From Rhodopseudomonas palustris (GTDB lineage Bacteria; Pseudomonadota; Alphaproteobacteria; Rhizobiales; Xanthobacteraceae), in assembly GCF_003591005.1 (NCBI RefSeq), contig NZ_QYYD01000010.1, forward strand, positions 1 to 64,000: 64,000 nucleotides of DNA. Reading direction: 5' to 3'. The translations under genes were made by a program, and so were the position numbers. This document shows positions 43,139 through 52,458 of this stretch, piece by piece (the first letter of the stretch is position 1; every line of letters starts with the position of its first letter). The notes under the pieces were generated by a model. The model was not told the origin of the DNA. It saw only the letters and a list, made by a program, of their open reading frames with translations, and did no database searches.

Positions 43139-44380
43139 CTATAGGGCGCGATCCGGCACGGCGGTCGCGGCGATCGCCGCGCGCCGCTTCGACCAACCGC
43201 TGATCGCCAGCACGACGAGGCCGAGCAGCACCGGTGGGAACACCGTCAGGTTGACGGTGGTCCAGCCGTAATTCGCCAGCAATTGCCCCGACGAGAACGA
43301 GCCCAGCGCCATCATGCCGAACACCAGGAAGTCGTTGAACGCCTGCACCTTGTTCTTCTCGCTCGGCTGATGCGTCTCCAGCACCAGCGCAGAGGCGCCG
43401 ACGAAGGCGAAATTCCAGCCGATGCCGAGGACGAACAGCGTCGCCCAGAAATGCGGGGCGGTGATTCCCATGATGCCGATCGAGGCGCCCGCCGCTTCCA
43501 GCGCCAGGCCGAGCGCGACCACGCGCGGGGCGCCGAATTTGGCGATCAGCGAGCCGGTGACAAAGCTCGGCGCATACATCGCCACGATGTGCCATTGCAG
43601 GCCGAAATTGGAATCGCTGACCGGCAGGCCGCACATCTGCATCGCCAGCGGCGCCGAGGTCATCACCAGATTCATCATCGGATAGGCGATGACGCCGCAC
43701 AGCGCCGCGGCGATGAAGCGCGGCTGCCGGACGATCGTGAGCAGCGGGCGCCCGCCGGCGAAGTCGGCCGGCTGCGGCTTCGGCGCATCGACGCTCCACA
43801 GCACCGCCATCGCGATCAAAGCGACCGCGGCCTGCACCAGATAGCTGACGGCAAACAGATATGGCGGCCAGATATCCATGGTCCACTGCACCAGCTGCGG
43901 ACCGAGTACGCCGGCGAACACCCCGCCGGCCATCACCCACGACACCGCTTTCGGCCGATACGCAGCGCTGGCGCCATCGGCGGCGGCAAAGCGATAGGAT
44001 TGCGACACCGCGCCATAGAGGCCGCCGAGAAACGTGGCGACGCAAAACAGCTCGAACGAGCCGCAGAGGATCGCCAGCGCACCGAGCAGCCCGGTGATCG
44101 CGCCGCAGCCGGCGCCAATCATGAAAGACACGCGGCGGCCGTAGCGGCGCGCGATCGCGCCGGTCGGCAGCGTGCCGGCGGCCAGCCCAACGACGTACAT
44201 CGAGATCGGCACGGTGGCGAGCGCCACGCTCGGCGCCAGCTGGGCCCCGATGATCGCGCCAGTGGCGAAGATCACCGCCGAGTTGGCGCCGGTCAGCGCC
44301 TGCGCGGCGGCCAGGCGCCAGACGTTGGAGCGCGCCCGTGCGTCGCCAGAGATGCCGTCCATCGCGGTCGCGTCAACCAT
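43139..44380 (-). CDS. MFS transporter
   Basis: 413 residues, twelve membrane segments. The MFS loop motif is present in GAIARRYGRRVSFMIGAG, and FAAADGASAAYRPKAVSWVMAGGVFAGVLGPQ is typical of a bacterial MFS subgroup often annotated as a putative membrane permease. It leads the two-gene MFS block. Substrate not known. The ATG at 44380 is preceded by no strong ribosome-binding site; a Met six codons later (MDGISG) is also possible. Confidence 0.87.
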   Translation of the reverse strand: MVDATAMDGISGDARARSNVWRLAAAQALTGANSAVIFATGAIIGAQLAPSVALATVPISMYVVGLAAGTLPTGAIARRYGRRVSFMIGAGCGAITGLLGALAILCGSFELFCVATFLGGLYGAVSQSYRFAAADGASAAYRPKAVSWVMAGGVFAGVLGPQLVQWTMDIWPPYLFAVSYLVQAAVALIAMAVLWSVDAPKPQPADFAGGRPLLTIVRQPRFIAAALCGVIAYPMMNLVMTSAPLAMQMCGLPVSDSNFGLQWHIVAMYAPSFVTGSLIAKFGAPRVVALGLALEAAGASIGIMGITAPHFWATLFVLGIGWNFAFVGASALVLETHQPSEKNKVQAFNDFLVFGMMALGSFSSGQLLANYGWTTVNLTVFPPVLLGLVVLAISGWSKRRAAIAATAVPDRAL

Positions 44381-44497
44381 CGGGAGTTCCGCCCTTTGTC
44401 CGGCCGGTGCATCGCCCGGCCGTGGAATCGGCCGGCATCATAGGAGGCGCCGCCCTGCGATCAACCGCCGCAGGCGCCGCGAACCTATGCGCGGGCC

Positions 44498-45181
44498 TCA
44501 GCTTTCGCCGCTGCGGGCGAAGCGCAGGATGAGATTGTTGGCCGGCATTGCGATGGTCTCGACGAGCCGGAGACCAACGCTGTTCGCGAGCTGCTCCAGT
44601 TCGCCGACATCGCGCACGCCCCACGCCGGGTTGGCGGCGCGCAGGCTGGCGTCGAACGCCGCATTGCTCGGCGCGGTGTGCGCACCGGCCTGCTTGAACG
44701 GCCCATACAGGACCAGTTGGCCATCCGGCCGCAGCAGTCGCGCCGCGCCGGCGAACAGCCCCTGCGCCACGGGCCACGGCGCGATGTGGACGACATTGGC
44801 GCTGAACATTGCGGCGAGCGAGGCGGGACCGCCGTCGCTCGGCATCTCGGCGGGCCACGACGGATCGGACAGATCGATCCGCCGCGGCTCCCGGATGTTG
44901 GCGAGGCCGGAGTCCGCGCGCCACGCGGCGATGCTGCTCAGATGCTGCGGATGGATGTCGCTCGGCCACCAGACGATCTCGGGATGTTGACGCGCGAAGG
45001 CGACGACGTGCTGGCCGGTGCCGCTGCCGGCCTCGAGCACGTCGCCGGTCACGCCGTGCAGCAGCCGCGCGAGGACGTCACGGATCGCCTGCTGATTGCG
45101 ATGAAACGCGGCGGCATCGAGCCGGCCATCGGCCTCGACCGGCCGGCCGTTCTTGCCGAACTCGACCACATACTCCGCCAT
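44498..45181 (-). CDS. DUF938-family SAM-dependent methyltransferase
   Basis: 227 residues. The class I methyltransferase motif is VLEAGSGTGQHVVAFAR (about 40-56), with the DUF938 features MFSANVVHIAPWPV and LVLYGPFKQAG. The N-terminal HRNQQAIRDVLARLL segment is also typical. The methyl acceptor is unknown. ATG 45181 (MAEYVVEFGKNGRP) is used; three codons of upstream alternative (45190) are possible. It is divergent from the cobalamin riboswitch and btuB. Confidence 0.85.
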   Translation of the reverse strand: MAEYVVEFGKNGRPVEADGRLDAAAFHRNQQAIRDVLARLLHGVTGDVLEAGSGTGQHVVAFARQHPEIVWWPSDIHPQHLSSIAAWRADSGLANIREPRRIDLSDPSWPAEMPSDGGPASLAAMFSANVVHIAPWPVAQGLFAGAARLLRPDGQLVLYGPFKQAGAHTAPSNAAFDASLRAANPAWGVRDVGELEQLANSVGLRLVETIAMPANNLILRFARSGES

Positions 45182-45324
45182 CACCACCATGCCTTGTTGA
45201 GCTGAATCAAGCCGCATTGTTACTCGCAAGCAACAACCCGGGACAATCCCGCAGACTGAGACCCGATCCGGACCGGCGAGCGCTAACGGCGAATTGACTC
45301 CGCATCGCGCGATACTTCTAGTTG

Positions 45325-45500
45325 AGCCTGACGGTTCCCCTCACGGGGATGAAAAGGGAATGCGGTGCGGAGCTTCGCTCTCAGGCCGCAGCTGTTCCCG
45401 CAACTGTAAGCGGTACGACTTCTGTCGGAATGCCACTGGGACCTCGGCCCTGGGAAGGCGACGGAAGATATCACCCGCGAGCCAGGAGACCTGCCGTCAG
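45325..45500 (+). ncRNA. Cobalamin (AdoCbl) riboswitch
   Basis: The conserved parts of the B12 aptamer appear in order: GACGGTTCCCC with GGGGATGAAAAGGGAA (P2-P3 region), AATGCGGTG, the B12 box-like core with CCGCAGCTGTTCCCGCAACTGTAAG, then GAAGGCG and the terminal GAGCCAGGAGACCTGCCGTC. It lies 120 bp upstream of the TonB-dependent receptor. When cobalamin binds, translation or transcription of the receptor should fall. Confidence 0.93.
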
Positions 45501-45620
45501 TCGTGGTCACACGCGAGAGTGCCGGTCGGGAATTGCAGGCACTGGTTTCACCTTCCGCGCAAGCGTGGTGACGCCTCGTTCGCTGTGACGTGCCACTGAA
45601 CGTCCGGCCGAGGTTTGTCC

Positions 45621-47717
45621 ATGCCGTCATCTCACTCCGCTGCACCGCGCAGGCGCGCGCTGCTGTGTTCCACCATCCTGGCCTCCAGCCTGATCGCGGC
45701 GATCGCGCCGGCTTCGGCGCAGGACATGCTGCCGACCATCGACGTCACCGCGACCCGCACCAGCAACGCCATCGTCGGCACGTCGAGCACGGTAATCACC
45801 GCCGACGACATCGCGCATTCGCCGGCGCAGACCGTGCAGGACATCATCGCGCAGACGCCGGGCGTGCAGACCACGTCCTTGTATGGCGGCGTCAACGGCA
45901 CCGGCTCGTCGGTCGATCTGCGCGGCTTCGGCGCCACCGCGACCTCGAACACGCTGTTTCTGATCAACGGCCGCCGCCTCAACGATCTCGACCTGCAGGG
46001 CGTCGATCTGTCGAGCATTCCGCTGCAGTCGATCGAGCGCATCGAGATCACCCGCGGCGGCAGCGGCGCGGTGCTGTACGGCGACAACGCGGTCGGCGGC
46101 GTCATCAACATCGTCACCAAGACCGGCGCCGGCGGCCCGCCGGCGACGTTCCGCGCCGAAGGCGGTGTCGGCTCGTTCAACCAGCGCCTCGCCGCGGTGT
46201 CGGCGGCGTTCAATTCCGGAGCGTGGTCGAGCTCGGTCTTCGCCAACGGCGTCCGCTCTGACGGGTACCGCGCCAACAATGCGCTGGACCAGAACAATGC
46301 GGTCGGCGAGGTGCGCTATGCGACGCCCGACCTGAGCGCCTTCATCAACATCTCGGGCGACAACCAGCATCTCGGCCTGCCCGGCTCGCGCACCGTGGAT
46401 CCGTCGATCGGCCTGAATCAGTTGCAGACCGACCGCCGTGGCACCAACACGCCGTTCGATTATGCCGACAAGCAGGGCGCCAATCTCACGGCCGGTTTCA
46501 CCAAATCGCTGTGGGACGGCGCCGAGCTGATCGTCGATGGCGGCGTGCGCGACAAGCGGCAGCAGGCCGGCTATTTCGGTGATGTACCGCTGTCGCCGTT
46601 CAGCGCCAGCTCGTTCGACGCGCATCTGCAGACCTGGTCGATCACGCCGCGGCTGAGCATCAAGAACGCGTTCTTCGGGCTGTCGTCGAACATCCTGACC
46701 GGCCTCGACTATTACGACGCGACCTACGATTCCGATCGCGGCCAGTATCGCGGCACGCCGCCGGTGCACGTCTACAACCTGTCGCAGAAGACCTTGGCGG
46801 GCTACTGGCAGCAGAGCATCGCGGTGCTGCCGACCACCGACTTTTCTTATGGCGGGCGCGTGCAGAGCATGAAGCTCGACGCCGCCGACCGGCTGAACCC
46901 GCTGGCACCGGGCTATTTCGGCGAAGCGCAGGCGCTGCCGCTGAACAGCACCGAGACCCAGCACGCGCTGCATGTCGGTCTGGAGCATCGTTTCAATGAC
47001 GTGTTCAGCGTGTTCGGCCGCGCCGCGCGGGCCTTCCGCACCCCGAATGTCGACGAGCGCGTCGCTTCGGGTCCGTCCTATGACGCGTTTTTCAATCCTA
47101 TTCCAGGCACGTTCGCGCTGAAGACCCAGACCTCGGTCGACGTCGAGGGCGGCTTCCGCATCAAGTCCGGGCCGTTCGAGATGCAGACCAGCGTCTACAA
47201 CATGGATCTGACCAACGAGATCCGCTACGACCCGGTGAACTTCTACAATACCAACCTCGATCCGACCCGCCGCACCGGCGCCGAGACCAGCTCGTCCGTG
47301 CGCATCAGCGACAATCTGCTGCTGCGCAGCGGGGCCGCCTACACCCACGCGACGTTCCGCGAAGGCCCTTTCTCCGGCAACGACGTGCCGCTGGTGTCGC
47401 GTTATACGGCGAATGCCGGCGTGACCTGGAACGTCTGGCAGAAATACGTGGTGTTCGACGCCACCGCGCGGGTGTGGAGCAGCCGCTTCATGGACAGCGA
47501 CAATGCCAACAGCCAGGTCAAGATCCCGGCCAACGGCACGGTTGACGTCAAGCTGAGCGGCGAAGTCGACCACTTTTTCTGGTCGCTGAGCGTGATCAAC
47601 CTGTTCAACGCGCAATATTATGATTACGCGGTGGCCAGCACCTTCACGCCCGGCCGCTACGGCGCCTATCCGCTGCCGGGCCGCACTTATCTGGCCAAGG
47701 CCGGCGTGACGTTCTGA
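45621..47717 (+). CDS. btuB: TonB-dependent vitamin B12 receptor (BtuB-like)
   Basis: 698 residues. Signal peptide (RRRALLCSTILASSLIAAIAPASA), a TonB-box-like IDVTATR just after it, plug domain (about 45-155 with VDLRGFGATATSNTLFLINGRRLND and RIEITRGGSGAVLYGDNAVGGVINIVT) and a 22-strand barrel ending in aromatic Phe (AGVTF). The riboswitch upstream identifies the substrate as a corrinoid. ATG 45621 is preceded by GAGG; the frame opens two codons earlier with TTG. A clear terminator follows the stop, so it is transcribed alone. Confidence 0.92.
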   Translation: MPSSHSAAPRRRALLCSTILASSLIAAIAPASAQDMLPTIDVTATRTSNAIVGTSSTVITADDIAHSPAQTVQDIIAQTPGVQTTSLYGGVNGTGSSVDLRGFGATATSNTLFLINGRRLNDLDLQGVDLSSIPLQSIERIEITRGGSGAVLYGDNAVGGVINIVTKTGAGGPPATFRAEGGVGSFNQRLAAVSAAFNSGAWSSSVFANGVRSDGYRANNALDQNNAVGEVRYATPDLSAFINISGDNQHLGLPGSRTVDPSIGLNQLQTDRRGTNTPFDYADKQGANLTAGFTKSLWDGAELIVDGGVRDKRQQAGYFGDVPLSPFSASSFDAHLQTWSITPRLSIKNAFFGLSSNILTGLDYYDATYDSDRGQYRGTPPVHVYNLSQKTLAGYWQQSIAVLPTTDFSYGGRVQSMKLDAADRLNPLAPGYFGEAQALPLNSTETQHALHVGLEHRFNDVFSVFGRAARAFRTPNVDERVASGPSYDAFFNPIPGTFALKTQTSVDVEGGFRIKSGPFEMQTSVYNMDLTNEIRYDPVNFYNTNLDPTRRTGAETSSSVRISDNLLLRSGAAYTHATFREGPFSGNDVPLVSRYTANAGVTWNVWQKYVVFDATARVWSSRFMDSDNANSQVKIPANGTVDVKLSGEVDHFFWSLSVINLFNAQYYDYAVASTFTPGRYGAYPLPGRTYLAKAGVTF

Positions 47718-47758
47718 CCGGACATCACGTTCCTTCACATCGACTATCGTGCATGACA

Positions 47759-47795
47759 GGCCCCGGCAGCAAAAGCTGTCCCGGGGCCGTTTTTC
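47759..47795 (+). terminator. Intrinsic terminator of btuB
   Basis: Stem GGCCCCGG-CAGC, loop AAAA, GCTG-(TC bulge)-CCGGGGCC, followed by GTTTTTCTT. It is 42 bp after the btuB stop codon and has the classic GC stem with a T run. Confidence 0.88.
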
Positions 47796-47845
47796 TTGCT
47801 ACACCGCGCGCTTCCCAATTCCCCGAAGACAATCGACGTGGACGA

Positions 47846-48154
47846 ATGACGAACGACGAAAATTCTCGCCCCGCTGCACGCTCCGCAGCCTCACAGGAGA
47901 CCGACGGCGGCAAAGCCGAACGCGACGCCGCCGCGAAGGCGACCCTCGACAACATGGCGCGGCTGCGGGCGCTGCGTCTGGCACGCGAAGCCGCCGAACC
48001 GCAACGTGCCGCTCCGACCAAGGCGAAGCGCGCCAAGGCCGGCGCCGGCAAGACCACCGCCAGCCGCAATACGGCCGGCAAGAAGGCCGAAGCGACTGCG
48101 CGCGCGCTGTCGGACTGGCTGGCCGAGCAGCAGAAGGGCGGCCACCGCACCTGA
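47846..48154 (+). CDS. Small Ala/Lys-rich hypothetical protein
   Basis: 102 residues, very rich in Ala, Lys and Arg, with a helical stretch (RDAAAKATLDNMARLRALRLAREAAE) followed by a basic, histone-tail-like segment (TKAKRAKAGAGKTTASRNTAGKKAE). No family recognised; basic proteins of this sort are common in bradyrhizobial genomes and may bind nucleic acid. ATG 47846 is chosen because it lies past the btuB terminator; the frame extends back across that terminator. Confidence 0.6.
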   Translation: MTNDENSRPAARSAASQETDGGKAERDAAAKATLDNMARLRALRLAREAAEPQRAAPTKAKRAKAGAGKTTASRNTAGKKAEATARALSDWLAEQQKGGHRT

Positions 48155-48332
48155 GTTCGACCGGGCCCCGCAAATGCGGGCCGCGCGAAGCTGCCCTGTG
48201 CAATTCGCGGCTGAGCGGCACTGATCCTGCACTACATTAAACCTGCCGGCGAGCATTCGCCGACGCAGCACGACGACGGACCTGAATCGCGCCACGGCGC
48301 GGTTCAGCCCCGCCACGAGGGGATCCACCACG

Positions 48333-48506
48333 ATGATGAGCTGGCAGAAGATCAAGTCGAAGAAGATCCGCAAGGACAAGGCGCCGGCGGACGATGCCGC
48401 GACCAAGAAGCCGGCGCCTGCCCCCGTTCCGGACGAGGACCTCTACGACACCGGCGACATCTGCGCGCCCGAGCGCGACCGCGACGACGAACAGCGCGAC
48501 CTTTGA
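48333..48506 (+). CDS. Small hypothetical protein of 57 residues, basic head and acidic tail
   Basis: Begins MMSWQKIKSKKIRKDKAP and ends with an acidic tract (VPDEDLYDTGDICAPERDRDDEQRDL). The charge split suggests a small nucleic-acid- or protein-binding protein. A GAGGGG site stands 11 nt upstream of the first ATG (48333), or 14 nt from the second at 48336. No family recognised. The 178 bp before it holds no gene. Confidence 0.55.
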   Translation: MMSWQKIKSKKIRKDKAPADDAATKKPAPAPVPDEDLYDTGDICAPERDRDDEQRDL

Positions 48507-48806
48507 CCCTGGTTCGGTGATCACCCGGTGCGACGTTGTGTGGCAGCAGTGCTGCGACTGACCGCCGATCGCAGTCCCATCAACGACGTATCTCCCCCTC
48601 CGCCGACCGCTTATTCCGCCGCAATGAATTCTCCGGCGTGCTGTTAGTCTTCGCGCTGCGCTGCGGCGTGCATTTCCTCTTCAAATCAATTGAACTGGCG
48701 TCGGCCGCGTGACAGCGTCGGCCCGATCGGCGCGTGCCATCAAGAGCACGGACGATCGAACAGCCCGCACCGCAGAGTGCGGCTTCAACCAAAGAGAGGA
48801 AGTGCC
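48507..48806. other. Intergenic leader region of 300 bp
   Basis: No gene seen. A short hairpin (AGCC/CGCAC ... GTGCG/GCT, about 48763-48784) lies in what is probably the leader of the following binding-protein gene. The region should hold its promoter, but no convincing -35/-10 pair stands out. Confidence 0.4.
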
Positions 48807-50027
48807 ATGACCACCCGCCTCACCCTGCTCGCGGCCGGACTACTCGCCGTCGCAGCGGCCCAGCCGGCCTCCGCCCAAAAGCAATACGGCCCCGGCGTCA
48901 CCGACAGCGAGATCAAGATCGGGCAGACCATGCCGTATAGCGGCCCGGCCTCGGCCTACGGCGTACAGGGCCACGTCGAAGACGCGTACTTCGCAATGAT
49001 CAATGCCAAAGGCGGCGTCAACGGCCGCAAGATCAAGATGATCAGCCTCGACGACGCCTATTCGCCGCCCAAGACGGTGGAACAGACGCGGCGGCTGGTG
49101 GAGCAGGAAGAGGTACTGGCGATCATCGGCACCATCGGCACGCCAACCAACACGGCGATCCAGAAATATCTCAACGGCAAGAAGGTGCCGCAGCTGTTCA
49201 TCTCGACCGGCGCGGCGAAGTGGGACGATCCGAAGAACTTCCCGTGGACCACGCAGCTCTACCCGCCCTACCAGATGGAGGGCATGATCTTCGCGAAGTA
49301 CCTTCTGAAGAACAAACCCGACGCCAAGCTCGGCGTGTTCTCGCAGAACGACGACGCCGGCAAGGACTATGTCAAGGGCCTGAAGGATGGTCTCGGCGAC
49401 AAGGCCAAGACCATGATCGTCAAGGAGGTCACTTACGAGGTCAGCGACCCGACGGTCGACTCCCAGGTCGTCGCGTTGAAGGCGTCCGGCGCCGACACGT
49501 TGTTCACGATGGCGACGCCGAAATTCGGCGCGCAGGCAATCCGCAAGGTGCACGAGCTGAACTGGAAGCCGCTGAACTTCGTGGTCAGTGTGTCGAGTTC
49601 GATCAAGGGCGTGCTCGAGCCCGCCGGCAAGGAAGCCTCGACCGGCCTGCTCACCGCGCTGGCAGCCAAGACGCCGACCGACCCGCGGTTCGAGAACGAC
49701 GCCGACGTCAAGGAGTTCAAGGAATTCCTCGCCAAGTGGTACCCGAAAGGCGACATCGCCGACGGCTCCACCGTCACCGGCTACATCTCGGCCTACATGA
49801 CGGTGAAGACGCTGGAAGCCTGCGGCGACAACCTCACCCGCGACAACCTCTTGAAGCAGGCCACAAATATCAAGCCGACCGCAGCGCCGCTGCTGCTGCC
49901 CGGCATCAAGATCTCCACCCGCCCCGACCGCTACGCTCCCTACACCCAGATGCAGATCGCCAAATTCGACGGCAAGAGCTGGGTGCCCGAAGGCGAAGTC
50001 TACAATACGGACGCAGCGAGCCAGTAA
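48807..50027 (+). CDS. Liv-type ABC transporter substrate-binding protein, orphan
   Basis: 406 residues with a standard signal peptide (cut after PASAQ) and type I binding-protein fold: VTDSEIKIGQTMPYSGPASAYG, then PQLFISTGAAKWDDPKNFPWTTQ. The GVTDSEIKIG start is typical of the amide/aromatic-compound binders that R. palustris-like genomes carry in large numbers. No permease or ATPase gene adjoins. A good ribosome-binding site (AGAGAGGA) precedes the ATG. Confidence 0.9.
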   Translation: MTTRLTLLAAGLLAVAAAQPASAQKQYGPGVTDSEIKIGQTMPYSGPASAYGVQGHVEDAYFAMINAKGGVNGRKIKMISLDDAYSPPKTVEQTRRLVEQEEVLAIIGTIGTPTNTAIQKYLNGKKVPQLFISTGAAKWDDPKNFPWTTQLYPPYQMEGMIFAKYLLKNKPDAKLGVFSQNDDAGKDYVKGLKDGLGDKAKTMIVKEVTYEVSDPTVDSQVVALKASGADTLFTMATPKFGAQAIRKVHELNWKPLNFVVSVSSSIKGVLEPAGKEASTGLLTALAAKTPTDPRFENDADVKEFKEFLAKWYPKGDIADGSTVTGYISAYMTVKTLEACGDNLTRDNLLKQATNIKPTAAPLLLPGIKISTRPDRYAPYTQMQIAKFDGKSWVPEGEVYNTDAASQ

Positions 50028-50056
50028 GGGTCAATTAGTACAGCAACCACCTCACC

Positions 50057-50227
50057 ACGTCATGGCCGGGCTCGTCCCGGGCATGACGTGGTTGTTATCA
50101 AGCCGGCGTGTGCGGTTGACCACAGAGTTCAACGAAGTGAGGCCCGTAGGATGGGTTGAGCGCAGCGAAACCCATCGAGCGTATCGCGCGTGGCCGATGG
50201 GTTTCGCCGCGCTCAACCCATCCTACA
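50057..50227. repeat. Two palindromic repeats between convergent genes (including family B copy 2)
   Basis: 50057-50089 is a short palindrome (ACGTCATGGCCGGGCTCGTC with its complement), related to 22224-22352. 50145-50227 is family B: CGTAGGATGGGTTGAGCGC at the left and GCGCTCAACCCATCCTAC at the right. Confidence 0.8.
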
Positions 50228-50263
50228 CGATCCACGCCTTCTGCATTTCTGACAGCAAGCTCG

Positions 50264-51565
50264 TCACGCTGGCGTGCGTAGGCCGACCGCAGCGGGCGCG
50301 GCGGCGTTCAACAGCCTCGCTCGCTCGGTGTTCGGCCACAGCAGCAGCAGTCCGAGCAGGCCGGCGCCGATCATCACGGCGCCGTTGATCATGTAGCCGA
50401 GCAGGTAGCCGTCGTTCGGCGCGGCGGCGCCTTGCACCACGGCGCCCATCACCAGAGGCGCGACGATGCCGGCGAGGGTGTACAGCGCGCCGTAGATCGC
50501 GATCGCGGCGCCGCGTTGCGACACCGGAGCGAATTCGGCGATCATCGGCGGGCACACCACATAGATTGAGCCGCACAGGCCCGAGCCGACCACCAGCGCG
50601 GCGATGCGCAGCCCTGGGCTATCGATCAGCGGCAACGTCAGCAGGATCACGCCGCCAGCAATCAGCGGCAGCGAGCCGAGCACACCACGGGCGAGCCGCG
50701 TCGACACGCCGCGCGTGGTCAGCGCCTGCGACACCGCGCCGGTGCACAGCACGATCGCGGCGCCGAACACCCATGGCAGGATCGAGATGAGGCCGGCGTC
50801 GTGCTGGCTGAAGCCGAGCCCGGCGACGATATAGGTGGTGAACCAGGTCAGCCCCAGCGACATCGCCCAGAACGCCCCGAAGGTCGCGACCACGCAGCCG
50901 ACGAAGGTGCGCGAGGTCAACAGCCGCGCATAGGGAATCCGCGGTTCGGCGGCAGCGGCCGCGGCGGTCGGCACCAGCGGACCTTCCTTACCGAGCGCCA
51001 GCCAGGCCGCCGCCCACATCAGCCCGACAATGCCGAGCGCACCGAACGCGTAGTGCCATGAATGATTGACGATGATCCAGTTCAGCGCCGGCACCGCCAG
51101 GATCACTCCAAACGCCGAGCCCTGCGACAGGATCGCGGTCGGCAAGGTCCGCCTGTCGTCGGGAAACCATTTGTAGATCGCATGGGCGGCGACCGAGAAT
51201 GCCGGCCCTTCGCCCGCGCCAAGGATGATGCGACAGATCAGCAGCGTGGTGAAGCTGACTTCCCCGACCATCGGGAATTGCGCCACCGCCCAGATCAGCG
51301 CCAGCACCAGCAGCACCCAGCGCGTCGCGACGCGGTTGACCAGGAAGCCGACCGCGACTGCCGAGATCGAGAACAGGAAGAAGAACGAGGAGCCCAGCAG
51401 GCCGAACTGTTCCGGCGTCAGCTTCAGGGCGCGGGTGATCGGCACGCCGGCGAGCCCGACCACGATCTTGTCGGCAAAGTTGACCACCATGAACAGGAAC
51501 AGGAGGAAAGTGATCCTCCAGGCGCCCTTCGGCGTGGGACTGTGCAAGGTGGCCTCCCGACTCAT
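50264..51565 (-). CDS. MFS transporter (anion:cation symporter type)
   Basis: 433 residues, twelve membrane segments. The N-terminus (RITFLLFLFMVVNFADKIVVGLAGVPI), LLICRIILGAGEGPAFSVAAHAIYKWFPDDRR and GSIYVVCPPMIAEFAPVSQRG are features of the ACS family that carries organic anions such as dicarboxylates or aromatic acids. Substrate not known. ATG 51565 is chosen; an upstream frame extension is not membrane-protein-like. Confidence 0.88.
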   Translation of the reverse strand: MSREATLHSPTPKGAWRITFLLFLFMVVNFADKIVVGLAGVPITRALKLTPEQFGLLGSSFFFLFSISAVAVGFLVNRVATRWVLLVLALIWAVAQFPMVGEVSFTTLLICRIILGAGEGPAFSVAAHAIYKWFPDDRRTLPTAILSQGSAFGVILAVPALNWIIVNHSWHYAFGALGIVGLMWAAAWLALGKEGPLVPTAAAAAAEPRIPYARLLTSRTFVGCVVATFGAFWAMSLGLTWFTTYIVAGLGFSQHDAGLISILPWVFGAAIVLCTGAVSQALTTRGVSTRLARGVLGSLPLIAGGVILLTLPLIDSPGLRIAALVVGSGLCGSIYVVCPPMIAEFAPVSQRGAAIAIYGALYTLAGIVAPLVMGAVVQGAAAPNDGYLLGYMINGAVMIGAGLLGLLLLWPNTERARLLNAAAPAAVGLRTPA

Positions 51566-51804
51566 TGTTCTTGCGCCGCTGTTGCGGCGAGTTTGCGCAA
51601 TGCTGCAACCGATCCGCGGGCGATGCAATCTTGCGTTGCCGCATCGTCGCGCGGATCCGGCGCTACGCTGTAACCAATAAGGCCGCGCAGGTTATTGAGT
51701 CGTATTGCGCCGGCCACCATATCGACCCAACATGGCTGACCGGGACATCTCGAATTGAAAATTGACGATCGCGGCAGGAACGCCAGCGGCCGGATGACGC
51801 CGCA

Positions 51805-52458
51805 ATGCTGAGCGTCTCCAGCCTGACCAAATCCTACCGCTCCGGGCAGGACAGCGTCGCGGTGCTCCGCGGCGTCGACCTGATGCTCGCGGCCGGCGAG
51901 AGTGTCGCGCTGACCGGCGAATCCGGCAGCGGCAAGAGCACGCTGCTGCATCTGATCGCAGGCCTCAATCAGCCCGATGGCGGCAGCATCCGATTCGGCG
52001 ACGCCGACATCGCGCTGCTCGCCGACGCCGAACGCGCCGCGTTTCGGCGCGACCGGCTCGGGCTGGTGTTTCAGCAGTTCAACCTGATCCCGAGCCTCAC
52101 CGTCGCCGACAACCTCGCCTTCCAGTCCCGGCTCGCCAGCCGGCATGACGCGGCGTGGCAGGCTGAGCTGATCGAACGGCTCGGGCTCGGCGCGCTGCTG
52201 AAGCGCTATCCCGAGCAGCTGTCCGGCGGCCAGCAGCAGCGCGTCGCGATCGGCCGCGCGCTGGCGGTGAAGCCGGTGCTGCTGCTCGCGGACGAGCCGA
52301 CCGGCAATCTCGACGAGGACACCGCCGACGGGGTGCTGGCGCTGGCGACCGACCTCGTGCGCCGCACCGGCTGCGGCTTCCTGATGGTGACGCACAGTGA
52401 GCGGCTGGCCGGCATGCTGGACCGGCGGGTCCATCTGCATGCGGGGCTGATCCGTTGA
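51805..52458 (+). CDS. ABC transporter ATP-binding protein (LolD/MacB-like)
   Basis: 217 residues: Walker A GESGSGKST, signature [15 protein letters not shown], Walker B LLLADEPTGNLD and the His switch VTHSERL. The Gly-Asn-Leu-Asp ending marks the LolD/FtsE/MacB group that drives mechanical work on envelope substrates rather than import. It overlaps the permease start by 4 bp (TTGA). Confidence 0.92.
   Translation: MLSVSSLTKSYRSGQDSVAVLRGVDLMLAAGESVALTGESGSGKSTLLHLIAGLNQPDGGSIRFGDADIALLADAERAAFRRDRLGLVFQQFNLIPSLTVADNLAFQSRLASRHDAAWQAELIERLGLGALLKRYPEQLSGGQQQRVAIGRALAVKPVLLLADEPTGNLDEDTADGVLALATDLVRRTGCGFLMVTHSERLAGMLDRRVHLHAGLIR

Noticed and set aside
41844-44380. Two adjacent MFS genes taken as a tandem duplication
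   Set aside because: The proteins share only the general MFS fold; their motifs differ, so they are neighbours rather than recent copies.
48541-48556. GG-N10-GC sequence that resembles a sigma-54 promoter before the orphan binding protein
   Set aside because: Only the minimal GG/GC bases match (TGGCAG and CTGCG); in GC-rich DNA this is expected by chance, and no activator site is visible.
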